A stretch of DNA of 64,000 nt from Kingdonia uniflora (taxonomy: Eukaryota; Streptophyta; Magnoliopsida; Ranunculales; Circaeasteraceae), in assembly GCA_014058105.1 (NCBI GenBank), contig JACGCM010000155.1:682001-746000 (forward strand), read 5' to 3'. The notes under the pieces were generated by a model. It made no database searches, was not told where the DNA came from, and was given only the letters and a program-made list of their open reading frames with translations. Positions 33,400 to 45,142 of this stretch are shown here, piece by piece. The translations under genes and the position numbers were made by a program. Numbering within the stretch: the first letter of the stretch is position 1; each line of letters opens with the position of its first letter.

Positions 33400-34617
33400 A
33401 ATGATAAACACTACATTACTCCGCCCCTTTTCGATTTCACAAATACACGACAACTTCATCTCGCAATTGGAAATGAGCACCTTCATTTCTAATTTTATGA
33501 ACCTTCTGGATGTACTCTGCCATTATGTTGATCGCGTGTCTTAGATTAAGTCCGTTTTCCAATTCTTCACGGATTTTCTAAATTCTGGATCAATGTCCAT
33601 TTGCCAGATGTAAATATGAAGTTCATCTTCAACGATAATATTATGCAGGATTATACATGCGTACATAATATTTTCTAGATCACTAGGTTTCCAAAATTGC
33701 GCACCATGTGCCAATATTTGAAACCTAGCTTGTAATACCTCAAAAGCGCGCTCTATGTATTTCCGGCATGCTTCTTACATCTTCGAAAAATGTCTTTCGG
33801 CATCGTTGGGCAGATTTCTTATGGTTTGAACAAGTGTTTGCCATTTTGGATAGACTCCATCCGCAAAGTAATACCCCATAGTATGCGGTATTGTGTCTAT
33901 ATTATAATTGCATGGCGGGGCAACTCCATTAGACAAGTTGTTGAAAAGTCATCCTTGATGCAAGACGTTCACGTCATTGTAAGAATCGGGCACCCCAAAG
34001 AATATGTGTCATATCCAAAGATCTTACGATGCAACCGCTTCTAAAATCACCGTCGAGATTTTCTTATACCCGGTATATTGTCCTGCCCACCCAGTAGGAC
34101 AATTCTTTCATTTCCAATGCATACAATCTAAACTATCTAACATCCCCGGGAAGCCTCGCGATCTATTCACTTTTAACAAGTTTAATGTATCATTTTCATT
34201 TGGAAATCTAAGGTATTGTGCTTTGAATTGTGTTATAATTATTTTACAAAATTCTTTCAAGCACAAAATACCCGTAGACTGCCCAATTTGAAGGTATTCT
34301 CCTTGGGCATCTGCACTCGTACCGTAACATAATATGCGAAATGCGCACGTTATCTTTTGGTGCAAGGATAAGCCCATCGTCTTATAGGCATTTTCTCTTT
34401 GAATAAAATAGGGGTTCAAAGAAAGTATTTGATCATAAATACGTTGATACACACATTCTCTCATACGGAATTGACGACGAAATGGGATACCTTTGAATCT
34501 TGGGTTGTCACCGAAGTAATCCCGATTAAGGCTAAACTTGCCCAGTTTATGATCACGGCCTTTCTGCTTGTCAATCCTTCTCATTTTATTACCTCCCCGC
34601 TTCCATAATGATGTCAC
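33400..34617 (-). pseudogene. Harbinger DDE transposase, copy 1
   Basis: The minus frame 34617-34108 (169 codons) holds the N-terminal region: RQFRMRECVYQRIYDQIL, LHQKITCAFRILCYGTSADA, then FPGMLDSLDCMHWK, with the first catalytic Asp in LDCMHW. The rest lies in 34107-33400 across frameshifts. Family: DDE_Tnp_4 / ALP1-like. The enzyme would cut the GAGCATCC-type ends at TWA targets. This copy is longer in one frame than copy 2 but is still broken. Confidence 0.85.
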
Positions 34618-35699
34618 CTCGTGTTATTTTTCTTCTACTTCTCCCATCTCAATCATAATCTTGCTATACATGTGTGTATTATCTCAATTTGACGTCGGAA
34701 GACCCCTTCGCTTCTGGACGATGACTCCAAAGATGAGAGTGAGGGTTCAGACATGATTAGGTCAGCCAAGATTTTATCAGACATGATTCGGCAAAATTGA
34801 TAACAACAAAATAAAGTTGAGCTTCGATATTTAAGAGGAATGAGTTGAGTGTAGAAGAGTAAGAAAATAGAAGATAAAAGGGTTTATAGATGAAAAAATT
34901 AGCCGTTTATAGCCGTTGAGTTTCTTGTTGAAGAAGTTTGATTATGGAAAAACCAATTATGGAGGGGGAGCCTTGTAAACATTTCATACTTACAGGCTCT
35001 TGCCGCACAGTTCTGAACTGCATGGTACAAACTAGTCGTTGCACACATTCTCAAATCTCAGTCGTCCACGTGTCTCTATCTTAGCCGTTGTATATACGCG
35101 CAGTTCTGAACCGCTCGAAAAAATGGCCTCTTAAAGCTTGACAAGTGTAATCATCTCATTGGCTCACTCCCTAAGCGCAGTTCAGAACCATGCGACATCA
35201 ATCCACCAAATATCCACCCAGAGGCATAACGCTGCAAGTTTTAGGCATAAATTTCACTTCCCTTTCTCAAGTGTTATTTCAAGTTTTACCAAGGCATACC
35301 CAACCCTTACGATACAAGTTTCCCAACCCAACCCATTTCCTCCGCCATCGACAGCATTTTTTGTTTAAAAATATCAGGAGAGTTTAGTTCGCGACCGAGG
35401 TATAATTTTTCCAAAACTAAGCGCAACGTAAATGCGGAAGTAAAATGAAGGGGGAACACCGAAGTAACAAATATTTGGCCGTTATAATTGGCGTCTGACA
35501 ACGATCCCTCCCCAATGCTCAAAGAATTGAACCAGTAGATATCCTCCCGGACGGCTGGGTCAATATTTCTGTTGAATCGGAGGATATGCCAGCAAGTTTT
35601 GTGTAAATTTTAAGTGTTATTAACGTATATTGCAATGTGTTCGATGAAATGCCCGAATAAAAGTCTAACGTGTTAATGTATTTTTTTTGTTATAACCGT

Positions 35700-36411
35700 G
35701 ATGAAATATAGTGTAGGGGATCATTGGATAAGGTACTGAAGTGGTACCAATAGATTGGCGTGTACCCGACGCTGAAGAAGTTGGTCGACGATATGGATTT
35801 TGAAGAGTTTTGCTCGATTAAGGCGGGAAACTCGGATAACCGTCTCATTCATGTTCTTGTGGAACGGTGGTGGCCTTCCACCCATACCTTTCATTTCCCT
35901 TGCGGGGAACTGGGTTTTACACTGTTAGACTTCGTCATGCTAACGGGCATATCTTTTGGGAGGGGTCACGAACTTCTATACGACGAGAGGTACTCCAAGT
36001 TATAGGAAGCAGAAAAGATGTTCCCGGGAATCACAAGCTCTGACATCAGGTACAGTAATATCACTCTCGCCTATTTAAGAAAGTGGAAAGAGCCTTTGAA
36101 TCCACGTCACCACAATTACGACTCACAAATAGATATCGTGTATGCAAAAGCATTTATTGCCTATATGATGAGTAATTTCTTCTTCTCAAATGGTAGCACA
36201 TCTCTTCGGGCGGGTTATCTTCTAGCCTTGACAGACTATGATATTATTGGTGTGTCACTTTTTTACTGGGGTACGCCAATTATGGTGGCTTTGTATCGGG
36301 GGCTTGATGAAGTCTCAGTTCTGAGGGACAGGAAGATGAAAAAATCGGTCATCGGATTCTATGTGATATTAGAGTTCTGGTTCTTCGAGTATTGTCGGGT
36401 TGGAATGTATC
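35700..36411 (+). pseudogene. Plant mobile domain (PMD / MAIL-like) protein, 5' part
   Basis: YPTLKKLVDDMDFEEFCSI, VERWWPSTHTFHFPCGELGF, TLLDFVMLTGISF and LAYLRKWKEP are typical of the plant mobile domain (aminotransferase-like, PF10536), found in MAIN/MAIL proteins and in many TE-encoded relatives. A stop at 36003 separates two frames. At 36411 the reading is cut by the 5' LTR of a gypsy element; it resumes in the same frame right after the target duplication at 42181. PMD proteins act in nuclear silencing and genome stability in Arabidopsis; TE copies have unknown roles. Confidence 0.8.
36407..36411 (+). repeat. 5-bp target duplication GTATC (left)
   Basis: Identical to 42177-42181; these bound the gypsy insertion. 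Confidence 0.85.
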
Positions 36412-36450
36412 TGATCCAGGAAGATCTGACGAAGACATGAAGATTTTCAA

Positions 36451-36640
36451 GTTTTTATTCGAACAAACTTGTTTCTGTTCGAATATATTTATGCCTGATG
36501 GGTTTTATTCGAACAGACTTGTTTTTGTCCGAATACATTTCTGCCTAATGGGTTTTATTCGAGCAGGCTTGTTTATGTTCGAATTTATTTCTGTCTGATG
36601 GGTTTTATTCGAATAATTTTTGTTTATTCGAATACACTCT
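36451..36640 (+). repeat. 50-bp TTCGAA-rich tandem repeat in the 5' LTR
   Basis: Units start at 36451, 36501, 36551 and 36601, each with TTATTCGAACA.ACTTGTTT.TGTTCGAATA-like content. The 3' LTR has the same array at 41661, 41711, 41761 and 41811. Confidence 0.9.
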
Positions 36641-36772
36641 ATTTTATTCGAACAAAAACTTATTATGTTCGAATAGAAGCGCAATTCAGCCTTTTTCTTT
36701 TTGGCGGTGATTATATTTTTGAGGAGTGTTTTGCCTCGAGATGCGTTTCTTTTAGTATTTTAGGTTCCATAG

Positions 36773-36780
36773 TATATAAA
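36773..36780 (+). promoter_or_regulatory. TATA box of the gypsy 5' LTR
   Basis: TATATAAAGG, also kept in the 3' LTR at 41985-41992. Confidence 0.55.
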
Positions 36781-36966
36781 GGAGACTTAGGTTATTTTCT
36801 TTTCTATGTTAGATCTGAAAGAGTTCTGAGATAATCTAGGGTTTAAGAGTTTTTCTTCCAGTAATTACTTCATTCTTGAGTATTTGAATTCTCTATTTTC
36901 CAAACTGATTAGTGTTCTTCGTATTTCTCTACTAACACAGGCTTCTCAATCGTATTATTGATTAAG

Positions 36967-36981
36967 TGGTATCAGAGCTCC
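36967..36981 (+). other. Primer binding site (initiator-Met tRNA type)
   Basis: TGGTATCAGAGCTCC, two bases after the 5' LTR, is the standard plant LTR-retrotransposon site complementary to initiator Met tRNA. Confidence 0.85.
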
Positions 36982-37013
36982 ATTTTTTATTTTCGGGGGG
37001 TTAATTGTGGTGT

Positions 37014-38100
37014 ATGGTCTCTACACGTGACCGTCTCAAGTAAATGAAGGAGAAGCTCGTGAGTTCGTTGAAGATCCATCGCAAACCTAATTCGAAGAAG
37101 AAGGATAATTTGGCGATTGGTGATCCCAACGAGAGAATCACAGTTTTGGAAATGGCAGTTTTCACCATTTTCACCCTAACTTCTACTGTAGGGGAGTTAG
37201 TCGAACAATTACGCCTCACAAACCTCACATTGGGTTCCGTTTCGGCGAGTCGGCGAAGCCGTTCGAAAAGAAAGGGGTTATGGAGGTGGATGGTGACGAG
37301 GACATTCCAGTATTTGATGATTCTAGTGATCCCGATTATGTCAAGGATCGCCCAGGTTCTAGTAAGTAAACAAATCCTATGAGTAATCTTCTTATTGGCT
37401 TTAAGATTGAGATTTTGGTTTTCGATGGTTCCGTCGATGCCGAGAAATTAAATAATTGGTTAGATAGGTTGGAGATCTATTTTTCTATTGATAAATATTC
37501 AAATACTCAGAAGATTTGCTTTTCTTCTTTGAAATTCATAATTCACTCACTAACGTGGTAGAAATCTTATCGGAAACGACATGATGTCAGAAGTCTGAGT
37601 TAGAAGGAATTTAAGGTTTTGGTGAGGAAGCAATTCTATCCGATTGGGTATGAACATGAGCGGTGGTATAAATGACACAATTGGTGCCAAAAGTTTGGGC
37701 AATCCATACAACAATTCACTACATAATTTCATAACCAAGCGCTAGTTTTAGATGTTGACGTGGAAGAGTACGACGTGTTCATGAAGTATAGGGGGGTTTA
37801 TCGGAGTCCATTAGAAGAGAATTAAAGCTCTTCAAGGTGGAAAATATCGAGGACGCTACCGTTAAAGCAATTGCCATACTTAAAGAGTGACAAGAAAGAC
37901 GACAAGAAGAAGTTAGGGTACAAGGCTAATTGGAAGTTTGATAAAAAAAAATGGGAGCCCAAAGGAGAGGGATCTTCATTCAAAGGGACTATCTGTAGTT
38001 ATTGCAAGGCTACTGGGCACAATTCAGATAGATGTTACAAACTTCACCCGGAGCTTCGGCCGAAGGAGGAGAAGGGCAAAAAAGAGAAACGTGCATTAGC
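37014..38100 (+). pseudogene. Gypsy gag with zinc knuckle
   Basis: An ATG at 37014 starts MVSTRDRLK, then a stop. The gag domain reads GFKIEILVFDGSVDAEKLNN, then WLDRLEIYFSIDKYS (from 37388) and KEFKVLVRKQFYP. A CX2CX4HX4C zinc knuckle (CSYCKATGHNSDRC) lies at 37994-38035 after a Lys-rich stretch. At least five stops, mostly where Trp is expected, break the capsid part. Confidence 0.85.
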
Positions 38101-38149
38101 CGCAGTGATTGGGGATCTTCCAGATTTAGAGAAGCCAAATCCTAAGCTT

Positions 38150-38665
38150 ACTTTATTATTCAAACAACCTCTAGGTATCGACGAGGCGAGTCGGGAAGAG
38201 TTTTTCTTTGTTAGCATTCAAGTGAAGAAGAGCATAGACGAGACCATCATTGATCTGGGTAGTCAGAAGAACTTAATTTCTGAGGCGGTGGTAAAGAAGA
38301 TGGGTTTGGTTACTGTGGCTCATCCTAAGCCGTATGGTTTGGGTTGGATTCAGAAAGACGCGGAGTTGAGGATCACTAAGCAGTGTACGTTCAAGTTTGT
38401 GATTATTGAGAAGTTCATTGACGAAGTGACATGCGAGGTGGTTCTGTTGGACGTGTGTCAAGTCATCTTGGGTAGCCCTTATCTTTGGGACCAAGATGCA
38501 ATCCTTTACCGTCGTGCTCGCAAGTATCGTTTGGTGAAGGATGGGACTGATTTTCATATTAATACGTGTAAGGAAGATATCACTACCTGTAATTTGGTAA
38601 TGGCGACTCAGGCGAAAAGGTTGGTTAATGCGAGCGGTAAATTTGTTTTGTTGTTGGTGCGATAG
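38150..38665 (+). pseudogene. Gypsy aspartic protease region
   Basis: In the same frame as the zinc knuckle (37871-38665). The active-site triplet region reads IIDLGSQKNLIS, i.e. DLGS instead of the usual D(S/T)G(S/A), and the second landmark is VILGSPYLWDQDA. It is open for its full length, but the changed triplet suggests an inactive enzyme. Confidence 0.75.
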
Positions 38666-38889
38666 GTTTAAAAGGGTCGGTCGGCTATAGTATTGTCTAC
38701 TTTTGCAATGTCTCCTAAGTAACAAACCGATATAGGGGAGTTACAAGAAAAGTATGAAAACTTTTTTTTAGGCATAAAAGGGATGCCACGCAAGAGGGAT
38801 GTGGAGCATGATATCACCTTGGTGAATACTGAGTCACTACACAATGTTGGGTTATATCGGACTTCTGCCATAGAGTCTGATGAGATAAA

Positions 38890-39400
38890 AAAAACAAGTA
38901 CATGAACTCCTGGAGCAAGGAGTTATTAATCCAAGTAGCTTACCTTGTGGTTTGTCGGTGTTACTGGTACCAAAGAAGGATGGGTCTTTGAGGATGTGCG
39001 TGGATTATCGAGCGTTGAACAAGATCACGGTGAAGAATCGTTATCCGCTTCCACGGATTGACGAGCTTTTAAATGAGTTGCAGACGACTCGGTTTTTTTA
39101 CCAAGTTGGATCTTAAGTCGGGTTACCATCAAGTTAGAATCCAGGAGGAGGATACTTGGAAGATAGCGTTCAAAACCAAACAGGGCTTATTAGAGTGGTT
39201 AGTGATGCCTTTTGGGTTATACAATGCTCCGGTGACATTTATGCGGCTAATGAATGAGGTACTTCGTGCGTTTATTGATGATTTTGTGATTGTATATTTG
39301 GATGATATCTTGATATATAGTCGTGCATGGGAGGTGCATCTTGGGCATTTACCCAAAGTGTTGGGCGTGTTGCGATCACAGTAGCTCTTTTCAGAACAGG
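38890..39400 (+). pseudogene. Gypsy reverse transcriptase
   Basis: LLVPKKDGSLRMCVDYRALN, KNRYPLPRIDELL, then after a one-base frameshift at about 39096-39100 (a run of seven T) [32 protein letters not shown] and YLDDILIYS. The catalytic YLDD is intact. Confidence 0.88.
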
Positions 39401-39436
39401 AAGAAGCACGAGTTTGGGAAATGAGAGCTAGTCTAT

Positions 39437-40090
39437 TTGGACTTTATTGTTAGTGGCAGCAAACTTAAGGTCGATCCAGAAAAGGTCTCGGTCATTACTA
39501 ATTGGCCTAGACCCTGCACAGTAACGAAAGTGAGGAGTTTTATGGGTTCTTGTCAGTACTTACGGAAATTTATTCAGCATTTTTCTCAAATTGCCACACC
39601 GTTGCATTCATTAACAAAGACTGGAGTACAATTTTTGTGGGAAGAGCACCATGAGAAGATCATTCTATTACTGAAGCAGAAGATTACGGATACACTTGTG
39701 TTAACATTACCTAATTTGCAGGGAACTTTTAAGGTTAAGACAGATGCGTCAGATTATGCATTGGGGGCAATCCTTTTACAGGATGGGAAGCCGATTATTT
39801 ACCATTCTGAGATGTTTATAGGAGCAGTACGCAATTATCCTACCTACGATAAGGAGTTCTATGCGTTATATTAATCAGTGAAGCATTGACGGAGTTACTT
39901 ATTGGGGAAGGAGATTGTGGTACATTCCGATCACAAACCGTTACAGTTCTTATCTACGCAGTCCAAACTTCAGCAAGCTCGCCATATGAAGTGGATGTCG
40001 TACCTTCAGCAGTTTACCCTATTGATCAAGTATAAGAAATGAGTGGACAACAAGATGGCTGATATGTTATCTCGACCCCCATTACCAACT
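39437..40090 (+). pseudogene. Gypsy RNase H
   Basis: The connection region MDFIVSGSKLKVDPEKV leads to FKVKTDASDYALGAILLQDG, YDKEFYALY and IVVHSDHKPLQFL, then DNKMADMLSR. Stops at about 39872, 39888 and 40039 break the frame. Confidence 0.85.
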
Positions 40091-40269
40091 ATTTCCGCTT
40101 TGTTGGTAGCTATACAGATACAGCCGATTATTCCTTCTAAGTACGTTTCAGGGTATGAGGACGATAAGGAGCTTAGTGTGATTTACGAGAAGTTGCTGCA
40201 GGGCAAGACTTGCAAGTATGTTATGAAGGATGGTTTGATTTACATGGGCAGTCTACTATGTATTCCTAA

Positions 40270-41140
40270 GGGTAGAGACCGTTTGTAGTAGATTCGAGAG
40301 GCACATTATTCCTGGGTGGCAGGTCATTTTGGGGTTGAAAAGACTCTTCTAAATTTGTGGCGTTATGTCTATTGGGCAAAGATACAGGTGGATGTGGCTC
40401 ATGTGGTTCGTGGTTATGTGTTATACAATACATCGAAGCCTTCTAATAAAAAGATAGGACTGTACTTACCATTGCCAGTTCCTAGTCGACCTTGGGTGAG
40501 CATTTCGATAGATTTCATGGGTGGTTTGTCAATGACCAAGTGTAAGAATGACTATTTGTTTGTGGTGGTAGATCGATTCGACAAGATGATTGTTCTAATT
40601 CCATGCCAGAAGACGGCCACAGGAGAATGAGCAGCGCAATTATTTTTTAGAGACGTCTGAAAGTATTTCGGGCTCCCTTCTTCTATTATTTCTGATAGGG
40701 ATAACTGCTTTTTAGGGTCTTTTTGAAGATCGTTATGGGGGGTGATGGACAGTAAGTTGAAGAGAAGTACTGTTTTTCATCTACAGACAGACGGGCAAAC
40801 AGAGGTTGTTAACTGCACTTTGGTACATTTATTATGGGGATTCCATTTTAAGCATCCTAAGACTTGGGATGAAAGTTTACCATATCTTTAGTTTGCATTT
40901 AACCGGGCGATTCATGGTTCCACGTTGAAGTCCCCTTTTGAAGTTTGTTTGGGGTACTTGCCACAAAGCCCTTTTGATTTGGCATTTAGTCTTTGCGACA
41001 AGACGGTGTCAAGGAAGGAGGAAGATGAGCAGGTTAAAGCTCAGCGTTTCATTGAGAAAATCAACAAGGTTCATGAGGCGGTTGAAGCTCAGTTGAAGAA
41101 GACTCAAGCGAAGTATAAGGCTCGTCACGACAAGCATTAG
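40270..41140 (+). pseudogene. Gypsy integrase
   Basis: The zinc-binding region AHYSWVAGHFGVEKTLLNLW is followed by the core: SISIDFMGGLSM, VVVDRFDKM, then ISDRDNCF (about 40690) and the QTDGQTEV region (about 40786). The C-terminal region 40925-41140 reads SPFEVCLGYLPQSPFDL and a Lys-rich helix. The usual catalytic order is visible, but stops at 40628 and beyond interrupt it. Confidence 0.85.
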
Positions 41141-41144
41141 GTTG

Positions 41145-41584
41145 AGTATATTTTTCTTGAGGGCGATCTCGTTTGGTTGCATTTGGGTAAGGAACGGCTT
41201 AAGAGGGAAGGTAAGAAGCTCAAACCTATCCGTTATGGTCTATTTTTGATCCTCAAAAAGATTGGTAACAATGCATTCCAGTTAGATTTGCCACCTTTCA
41301 TAAAGATGTATTCGATAATTAATGTCGAGCATTTAAAGTTGTTTGAGCCGTCTCTTCTGGATAAAGACCCTGAAATCGATACTCGCCTACCATCAGTTGA
41401 TGCCTTATGGATGGAAAGGGAAGATCATTTGCCGGAAGATGGCATTCTAGAGAGGAAGGTTCATACTACTAGAAGGGGTACTATTGAATCATTCCGAGTT
41501 GGCAAGAAGGGTACTCTACCGAGTAAGTCGAAGTGGTACAACAAGGAATTAGTCATCGCCACATTCCCACATCTCCAGTTCTAG
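41145..41584 (+). pseudogene. Integrase C-terminus with chromodomain-like tail
   Basis: EGDLVWLHLGKERLKREGKK and FQLDLPPFIKMYSIINVEHL form the usual GPY/F-type module. It is followed by HLPEDGILERKVHTTRRGTI...KGTLPSKSKWYN, which resembles the chromodomain of plant chromoviruses. It is open from 41177 to 41584. The chromodomain call is moderate, because the aromatic cage residues are not all visible. Confidence 0.6.
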
Positions 41585-41622
41585 CTTGAGCAGGAGCTCA
41601 AGTCTCCTAAAGGGGGGAACCA

Positions 41623-42176
41623 TGATCCAGGAGGATCTGACGAAGATATGGCGGTTTTCAAGTTTCTATTCGAACAGACTTGTTTATGTTCAGATACATT
41701 TATGCTTAATGGGTTTTATTCGAACAGACTTGTTTATGTTCGAATACATTTCTGCCTGATGGGTTTTATTCGAACAGACTTGTTCCTATTAGAATACATT
41801 TCTGCTTAATGGGTTTAATTCGAATAAATTTTTGTTTATTCGAATACACTTTATTTTATTCGGGAAAAAACTTATTCTGCTCGAACAGAGGCGCGATTCA
41901 GCCTTTTTCTTTTAGGCGGTGATTGTATTTTTGAGGTGTATTTTGCCTCGAGATACGTTACTTTTAGTATTTTAGGTTCCCTAGTATATAAAGGGGACTT
42001 AGGTTATTTTCTTTTCTATGTTAGATCTGAAAGAGTTATGAGAGAACCTAGGGTTTGAGAGTTTTTCTTCCTGTAGTTACTTCGTTCTTGAGTAATTGAA
42101 GTCTCTATTTTCCAAACCGATTGGTGTTCTTCGTATTTCTTTACTAACACGGACTTTTCAATCGTATTGTGGATTA
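41623..42176 (+). repeat. 3' LTR of the gypsy element
   Basis: Same ends, same 50-bp array and same TATA box as the 5' LTR. A polypurine tract lies directly upstream and GTATC directly downstream. Confidence 0.92.
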
Positions 42177-43080
42177 GTATCTAATGAAGGTACATAACTT
42201 TAACTATATTTATCCCCGTATGGGTGTGTAGAGAGACGAAAAGGCTAGTACGGGGTCTAAAATCCATCATTTTTTTGCTGTGATCAGAGATATGATAGAA
42301 TGGAAGAACATAACCAATATAGATTGGCAACCATGGCATAGGTATAGGCAATTAATCCGTCCAGAGGTAAGAGTTGCTTCAGCGCTGAGCTTCTAAAGGG
42401 TTCTATTGGTGTCAGTCCCATATGGGCATGGTACGCTTTGGAATTTATGAGACGGGTGTATGCATCAGATGAACGGTCATGATAGTGTGCCCTATGACCC
42501 CCCTCAAGAGATTATGAAATTCTCAAAGTACGATCGAAAGTTATATCAGAGTTTGAAAGATGTGGACTTCTACGATGGTCACAATTATCTTGTTTCATAC
42601 GTAGATTACATAACATATTGGTGTGCCGTTTATCCAAATCCTAAGATCGGTTACAGTTTAGTAAAGAGGGCGAAAATATTTGGATCGTCGAGCGCGATCT
42701 ACTGAGGCCTGATGTACACTTGTCACCTACGTCGAGTTTAGCTACGTATTCACAGGTGCAAGACTATGGTGCTTAGGAGGCCGACGATCCACATAATATG
42801 GGATGGTTCATGGATATGGCGGGAACGAATGATCAACGTAGACGGATACCGATCCCGGTGATGTAGGTACCATACCCGTATCCACCACGTATAGTACGGA
42901 TGAGTTGTGGCATCAAAACCAAGGAATGCGGTATGCGGCATATGAAGACTCGAGGCAACTAGCTGACAATAATACTGAGTTGAGGAGGGAACTGAGCCGG
43001 GCACAGGAGGTTATCCGAGAGACGTCCGAGAGACTTGTTGAGATGTCAATTTCTTACCAGACAAAGCCAGAGGTGTAATG
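42177..43080 (+). pseudogene. Plant mobile domain protein, 3' part
   Basis: Directly after the target duplication the PMD frame resumes (LMKVHNFNYIYPRMGV, stop, HHFFAVIRDMIEWKNI). It continues in 42460-42705 (KLYQSLKDVDFYDGHNYLVS) and ends in a coiled-coil tail (NNTELRRELSRAQEVIRETS) with a TAA at about 43078. Several stops and at least one frameshift make it a pseudogene. Together with 35700-36411 it forms one interrupted gene. Confidence 0.75.
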
Positions 43081-43159
43081 TACCTGTGACGAGAGTCTCG
43101 CACGTAACAGATACGCCCGCCAAACGAAAAGAGGTCATCCCAGTTAGGCTATGTTTTAT

Positions 43160-43262
43160 TTAGAACTTTGATTTATGTTTTGTTTAAACTATGTTGAGTA
43201 TTAATATTGTTTAAACTATGTTTTGTTTAAATTATGTTGAGTATTAATCTTGTTTAATCTTG
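43160..43262. repeat. About 43-bp AT-rich tandem repeat
   Basis: TATGTTGAGTATTAAT and TGTTTAAACTATGTTTTG blocks repeat at a spacing of about 43 bases between the PMD fragment and Harbinger copy 2. Confidence 0.6.
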
Positions 43263-43464
43263 TTTTTTTTAATTTTTTTTTTTTTAACTTGTTGTCCAAT
43301 TTACTCAACGGCCATATTAACGGCTAGTTTATTTTTTGGACACTTTTTAACGGCCATATTAACGGCTAGTTTTTTCCAAATATAAATGTCATTCATCTCC
43401 TACACTATCCTCTCTTCTAATCTTCTATACTCTCCTCCCTCCTTACCTTACAAACATAACTACT

Positions 43465-45142
43465 ATGTCTTACTCAAGCTCTCAATCTAATTTTCAAAAC
43501 CACTCTCAGTCCTTCAATATGAACCAACAAATAAACGTTTTTCCTCCTCAATTCAGAACGAGTGATCCGTCGCAAATGCCTAACACTTCCCAGGACCTAA
43601 GGTATGTTCGCCAACTATTCACGGTACCCGACAATCAATTTCAATCTCAAACCCATAGATATTACCCTTATCACCCAAACCAAGGATATTACCCTCAATT
43701 TGATGGGTATATGGGCTCGTCGTACATTCAACCGTGTAATCCATATTATTAATCACAAACCGGTTTCACCGGTGGAAGTTTGAGTACCACACCGATGCAA
43801 GGTACATGGGTTTTAAATTATTTAAATCTTGATATATTGCCGGTTGCATCTCCGATTGTCTCTCCGGTCATCGCCAAAGAACTTAATCTGGTTCTCACGA
43901 GAAGTAATACGAACGGGAAGGCAAAGTCTACAAGAAAGACGACATCGATACCTATTATAGTTGAGGATGTAGCTGAGGCTGAGGAACTCAATCCGATTCT
44001 CACAATAAGTAATAGGCGTGAGAAGGCAAAGTCAAAAAGAAAGACGGCATCGACACCTATTGCAGTTGAGGGTGTAGTTGAGGATGAAGTTGATGATGAC
44101 AAAGAAAGATATAAGAACTCAAAAAATTTGTTGTCCGATGACTTCGTGAATCTTACACACGCTTGGTCCCAATTATCTCAAAACCTCGCTACCACGAACA
44201 ACCAAAAAGCCGCTACATTTTGGCTCAAGGTGCATGATCAATTCAACTCCTTCAATGTTGACCAATCAATGTGGCGATCGTACAACAATGTCAATTATGC
44301 ATATAAGGGGCGGCTCAATAAGGAATGCTCAATTTTTTGAGACATCATTCAAGACCTTGAGAGCCGATATTTTACCGGTATTGGAACGGATAACTTTGTA
44401 AGTATTTTATTTATTTTTCTCATTTTATTAATGTTCAAAGGTGAATCATACTCTAAAATTGTTTTTAACTTGATTTATAGGAACGTATGGCATATGATAC
44501 ATTTGCACAACTACAACACATACCATTTACACTTGGGAAAGCGTACAAAGTTTTGGAAACTTTTCCAAAATGGTCACAAATTCATTACATCGGGCAACCC
44601 GGCCGCAACGTCGCTAGGAAGTCAAATTTTAATGATAGCCTAAGTAACTCCACCAATACCGATCCTGAAACACCTACATTCGGCACTCCAAATATCATAA
44701 TTCTGGATGATTCTATCGACGTGGATACACTACTATATTCTTATGGGGATGTACGACCGAACAACCAAAAAAATATAAGGCAAAAGAAGCGGTTAAGTTA
44801 GGTATAGGTTATTGGGGGAAGAAGATGCTTGAGACAACGACTAACATGATGAAAACATGGAATGAAAGAGACGAGCAAAATAAATAGGAAAAGGAAACTA
44901 GAGCCAGAGCACGAGAGGAACTAAATTTGGCTAGAGAGCCTGGGAGTCAAAGGAGGCGTGAAGCGGAGCTAACTAAAAAAAAAGTCGCCGAAGATGCGCA
45001 TATGCTTAAGGTGAAGACAACGGATCCAAGTAACCTACTATCGACACAAAGGCGTTGGATAAAGAGGCAAATTAAAGAATATTCAAAGAAGTTGAAGGAA
45101 CAGTGTCCAAGTGATGACGACATTTCTAGTGATGAAGATTGA
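43465..45142 (+). pseudogene. Harbinger ORF1 (Myb/SANT-like and NAM-associated protein), copy 2
   Basis: 43465-43752 encodes an Asn/Gln/Tyr-rich N-terminus (MSYSSSQSNFQNHSQSF). After a stop, 43780-44340 holds a Lys/Arg-rich segment and the SANT-like part ending WRSYNNVNYAYKGRLNKEC. An intron then leads to RMAYDTFAQLQHIPFTLGKA (44480-) and a Lys/Glu coiled coil (45010-45142). In this superfamily the ORF1 product binds DNA or assists the transposase. Stops at 43750, 44338 and 44799 break it; it may have been two to three exons. Confidence 0.75.

Larger units (their letters stand above)
32441..35223. mobile_element. PIF/Harbinger element, truncated copy 1
   Basis: It matches copy 2 (43.3-47.46 kb) from the middle of ORF1 through the transposase and most of the right end. 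It is cut at 32441 by the TIR fragment and at about 35223 within the TCCACCCAGAGG motif. It contains an ORF1 tail on + and a transposase on -, converging on about 33.3 kb. No terminal inverted repeats are left. Confidence 0.8.
36412..36964 (+). repeat. 5' LTR of the gypsy element
   Basis: It contains 3-4 tandem copies of a 50-bp unit (landmark TTTTATTCGAA at about 36454, 36503, 36553 and 36603) and a TATATAAA box at 36773-36780. Confidence 0.92.
36412..42176 (+). mobile_element. Ty3/gypsy LTR retrotransposon, chromovirus-like, 5765 bp
   Basis: LTRs 36412-36964 and 41623-42176 begin TGATCC and end GGATTA or GATTA. There is a perfect target duplication GTATC. A primer site TGGTATCAGAGC at 36967 (initiator Met tRNA type) and a polypurine tract AGGGGGGAACC at 41611-41621 are present. 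The order is gag, protease, RT, RNase H, integrase, then a chromodomain-like tail. The LTRs differ at more than ten of the first hundred bases, so the insertion is old. Many TGG codons read TAG or TGA. Confidence 0.93.

Noticed and set aside
35138..35387. Two overlapping plus-strand frames before the PMD gene
   Set aside because: They start in the Harbinger subterminal arm and have no PMD or other domain; the real PMD reading begins near 35700.
36451..36640. CRISPR-like array of 50-bp units
   Set aside because: Head-to-tail LTR tandem repeat in a eukaryotic element; no unique spacers.
36392..36834. Plus-strand frames rich in Phe and Ile
   Set aside because: They translate the 50-bp repeat of the gypsy LTR.
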